Shown here in pieces: positions 6,386 through 8,321 of a DNA stretch of 8,321 nt (the first letter of the stretch is position 1; every line of letters starts with the position of its first letter). A model generated the notes under the pieces. It was not told the DNA's origin and ran no database searches. It saw only the letters and a program-made list of their open reading frames with translations. The stretch comes from Eggerthellales bacterium UBA948 (GTDB lineage: Bacteria > Actinomycetota > Coriobacteriia > Coriobacteriales > UBA8131): contig DBCW01000074.1 of the NCBI GenBank assembly GCA_002293265.1, forward strand, positions 3,573 to 11,893, read 5' to 3'. Position numbers and translations under genes: made by a program.

Positions 6386-6609
6386 TAGACAGAAATTGAT
6401 GTAAGTTTTTTGTCTGTCATTTTCGCTCTCTTTTTGTCATTTTCGCGAAGGCAGAAATCCACATCATCAGCCAGGAAGAAGAAATGGATTCCCGCCTTCG
6501 CGAGAATGACAAGAGAGGGCAAGAATGACAAGAGCGAGCAGGGATACACAGTACGAATAGTATCTGTTTGGACTAGTTAAGCGCGGAGCAACAGGAGAGA
6601 TGTAAATAA
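6386..6609. other. argG-argH gap
   Basis: This gap holds repeat cluster B. A weak stem directly after argG (GACAGA 6388-6393 with TCTGTC 6413-6418) has its T-run in the loop, so it is not a standard terminator. From 6535 to 6592 I see no convincing promoter, although TAGTAT at 6558-6563 could be a -10 box without a matching -35. Just before argH, AGGAGAG (6593-6599) is followed at once by ATGTAA (6600-6605), a start-stop pair, then the argH ATG at 6610. Confidence 0.6.
6415..6534. repeat. REP-like composite inverted repeat, cluster B (between argG and argH)
   Basis: Two inward-facing units: the forward one at 6435-6461 (ATTTTCGC, GAAG, GCAGAAAT; degenerate palindrome) and the reverse one at 6485-6511 (ATTCCCGC, CTTC, GCGAGAAT). 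Each has a flanking half-unit: TGTCATTTTCGC at 6415-6426, and AGAATGACAAGAG at 6522-6534, which exactly repeats 6503-6515. Taken together, 6415-6461 and 6485-6530 are inverted arms with about 39 of 47 aligned columns identical by hand alignment and a 23-nt spacer. The layout mirrors cluster A, which suggests one element family. Confidence 0.85.
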
Positions 6610-8019
6610 ATGACCAGCAAACACCTATGGAGTGGACGATTTGAGACCGCTCCTGATTCAGACCTACAAGCTTTTGGTGCATCGTTAGCGGTTGACAAGA
6701 GGTTGTGGCAACAAGACATTGCCGGATCGATTGCACATGCCAATATGCTTGCAGAGCAAAGTATTATCACCACTGAAGATGCTGCAAGTATAACTTCGGG
6801 CTTAAATGAGATAGCTGCGCGTATCGAAGCCGGTACATTTGAGTTTAATACTCAAGATGAAGATATTCACATGAGTATCGAAAAAGCTTTGACTGAGCTG
6901 ATTGGTGAGGCCGGAGGTCGCTTACATACAGCACGTAGCCGTAACGACCAAGTAGCTACCGACACCAGACTCTACATAAAGCAGCAGACCAAAGCTCTGG
7001 CGGAGCAGCTGTGTGAGCTGCGCTCAGCCTTTATAGAGGTTGCCGAAGCAAACTCCACCGTGATAATGCCCGGGTATACTCATCTGCAAAAAGCTCAACC
7101 GATCCTTTTTGCTCACCATATGTTGGCTTATTACTGGATGTTAACGCGCGACTTTAAGCGTATGATGGCGGCTCATGACGCTGCCGATCTATCGCCTTTG
7201 GGATCAGCTGCACTTGCAGGCACCGGACACCCTATCGACAGACAAAAAACAGCCACAGCTTTGGGGTTTGCACAGGTCATCCCCAACTCAATGGATGCGG
7301 TAAGCGATCGCGACTATCTGCTTGATCTCATCTATGCATGTAGTGTGACGATGGTGCATCTTTCCCGCTTTTGCGAGGAGTTGATAATGTGGTCAAGCAA
7401 TGAGTTTGGCTTTATCACCCTAAGTGACGCATACTCTACGGGGTCTTCGATCATGCCACAAAAAAAGAATCCGGATTTTGCGGAGTTGGTGCGCGGAAAG
7501 ACCGGTCGTGTGTTTGGTGATTTGATAGGGCTATTAACGGTGCTTAAAGGTTTGCCGCTTGCCTACAACAAAGACCTGCAGGAAGACAAAGAGGGTGCTT
7601 TTGATGCAATCGACACACTTACGCAGGCATTAGCTGCGGTCAAGGGCATGATACTTACCATGAAAGTTAATACTGATGTGATGTATCAAGGCGCTCAAGG
7701 TGGCTTCATGGCAGCCACAGATCTAGCCGACGTGCTTGCCGAGAGGGGTGTTCCCTTTAGAGAGGCACACGAGATAGTGGGCAAACTTGTTCTTCTGGCC
7801 GAAAAACAAGGCAAGTCTTTAGACGAACTTACACTTGACGAGCTCAGCGCGTCGTCGCCTATTTTTGCCAAAGACGCTTCTATTGCCCTAGAGGTACTAA
7901 AGATAGAAAACGTAGTAGCCAGACGCACAAGCGAAGGCGGCACCGCACCTGATCAGGTAAGAGAACAAGTAGAGTTGGCTAAGAAGCGCTTGGATAGCGA
8001 CAAAGACAGTATATTGTGA
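6610..8019 (+). CDS. argH: Argininosuccinate lyase (EC 4.3.2.1)
   Basis: It splits argininosuccinate into arginine and fumarate, the last step of the pathway. The 469 residues are close to the family's usual 455-470. The N-terminal block LWSGRF (6-11) is typical of ArgH. HTARSRNDQV (106-115) and GYTHLQKAQP (155-164, His158) line the active site. GSSIMPQKKNPD (278-289) is the fumarase/aspartase superfamily signature carrying the catalytic serine on its mobile loop, followed by the long central helices of the tetramer. The C-terminus (GTAPDQVREQVELAKKRL) also matches the family. AGGAGAG is 10 nt upstream. It is separated from argG by 224 nt containing repeats, so it may be transcribed with the operon or from its own unseen promoter. 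A GC-rich hairpin follows about 27 nt after the stop. Confidence 0.97.
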   Translation: MTSKHLWSGRFETAPDSDLQAFGASLAVDKRLWQQDIAGSIAHANMLAEQSIITTEDAASITSGLNEIAARIEAGTFEFNTQDEDIHMSIEKALTELIGEAGGRLHTARSRNDQVATDTRLYIKQQTKALAEQLCELRSAFIEVAEANSTVIMPGYTHLQKAQPILFAHHMLAYYWMLTRDFKRMMAAHDAADLSPLGSAALAGTGHPIDRQKTATALGFAQVIPNSMDAVSDRDYLLDLIYACSVTMVHLSRFCEELIMWSSNEFGFITLSDAYSTGSSIMPQKKNPDFAELVRGKTGRVFGDLIGLLTVLKGLPLAYNKDLQEDKEGAFDAIDTLTQALAAVKGMILTMKVNTDVMYQGAQGGFMAATDLADVLAERGVPFREAHEIVGKLVLLAEKQGKSLDELTLDELSASSPIFAKDASIALEVLKIENVVARRTSEGGTAPDQVREQVELAKKRLDSDKDSIL

Positions 8020-8046
8020 GTGCAACGCAAGTTGGAAACTAGCGGC

Positions 8047-8062
8047 GCGAGCAAATGCTCGC
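8047..8062 (+). terminator. Hairpin after argH, possible weak terminator
   Basis: GCGAGC-AAAT-GCTCGC is a perfect 6-bp GC-rich stem with a 4-nt loop, 28 nt after the argH stop. It is followed by TGTTGAAATAG, with no T-run, so it does not meet the intrinsic-terminator pattern. It could instead protect the 3' end of the operon transcript or help a factor-dependent terminator. Confidence 0.3.
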
Positions 8063-8093
8063 TGTTGAAATAGCTAACTACTTTTGCGATCTC

Positions 8094-8321
8094 TCAATTG
8101 TTTACGCAGGCATGTGCTGCCAGCGACATCATCTTGTGGCTATTGTGACCTAACCATAATTCATCACAACTGTTCCAAAGATCCAGCAAGCGTCTTGCAA
8201 TACCCATGACATCCTGCAATACCGCACACCCTATGTCATTCCCGCGAAGGCGGGAATCCATGCCAACTATGGTTACAATAGGAAACGCCAGTAACGCTCT
8301 GTCATTCCTATTAGATAATAT
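8094..8321 (-). CDS. Uncertain open frame entering from the right edge (possible C-terminal fragment or pseudogene)
   Basis: The minus strand is open for 75 codons from the right edge to a TGA at 8096-8094. Its first third includes the REP-like unit read as MDSRLRGND, which is how this repeat always reads in this frame. The last 40 or so residues are GIARRLLDLWNS, CDELWLGHNS, then HKMMSLAAHACVNN. I recognise no family. A run of this length can occur by chance and no start is inside the window with a ribosome site, so it may be a real convergent gene's end, a decayed gene, or nothing. It would face argH tail to tail. Confidence 0.2.
   Translation of the reverse strand: MLSNRNDRALLAFPIVTIVGMDSRLRGNDIGCAVLQDVMGIARRLLDLWNSCDELWLGHNSHKMMSLAAHACVNN
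8234..8260. repeat. REP-like unit, copy C (perfect palindrome)
   Basis: Forward-oriented unit TGTC + ATTCCCGC (8238-8245), GAAG loop, GCGGGAAT (8250-8257) + CCA. This is the least decayed copy in the window and a good consensus for the family. A further half-unit, TGTCATTCCTA, starts at 8300 close to the edge, so another cluster may continue outside the window. Confidence 0.85.

Larger units (their letters stand above)
8020..8321. other. Region after argH
   Basis: No + strand gene is visible here. It contains the post-argH hairpin, one REP-like unit and a second half-unit near the edge. The only sizeable open frame is the uncertain minus-strand one that leaves at the right edge. Confidence 0.6.

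Noticed and set aside
6386..6424. Terminator after argG.
   Set aside because: The stem has only 6 bp, its T-run is inside the loop and no T-run follows the stem.

Overview
The window carries a near-complete arginine-biosynthesis cluster on the + strand, argB-argD-argF-argR-argG-argH (about 1260-8019). Before it, on the - strand, lie the N-terminal half of a LysR-family regulator (cut by the left edge) and a small CopZ-like metal-binding protein. The order B-D-F-R-G-H with argR inside the operon is the order known from Actinomycetota (argCJBDFRGH). Base composition looks moderate rather than GC-rich, so a lower-GC actinobacterial lineage such as Coriobacteriia is a reasonable but unproven guess.

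Layout: 1-417 partial lysR (-). 418-775 is non-coding, with a good sigma70-type promoter for lysR and a long near-perfect inverted repeat. 776-994 is the HMA-domain gene (-). 995-1259 is filled with short palindromic (REP-like) repeats. Next come argB, argD and argF; argD and argF overlap by ATGA. A 186-nt gap with a 17-bp palindrome precedes argR, and argG follows 10 nt after argR. A 224-nt gap with a second repeat element separates argG from argH. After argH there is a hairpin, a third repeat copy, and an uncertain - strand open frame that leaves at the right edge.

Function: ArgB phosphorylates N-acetylglutamate; ArgD makes N-acetylornithine; ArgF carbamoylates ornithine to citrulline; ArgG and ArgH convert citrulline through argininosuccinate to arginine plus fumarate. 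ArgR is the arginine-sensing repressor. ArgC (reductase) and the deacetylation step (ArgJ or ArgE) are not in the window. The place where argC-argJ would normally stand, just upstream of argB, is occupied by repeats and a divergent gene. Every enzyme keeps its family's key motifs, so the set looks functional.

The most unusual material is the intergenic DNA. One repeat family occurs in three of the gaps, and two of the clusters share a composite 'half-unit, about 10 nt, full palindrome' layout in inverted pairs. There is also an unrelated 22-bp inverted repeat and a probable ArgR autoregulatory palindrome. I see no phage, CRISPR, toxin or defence system here.
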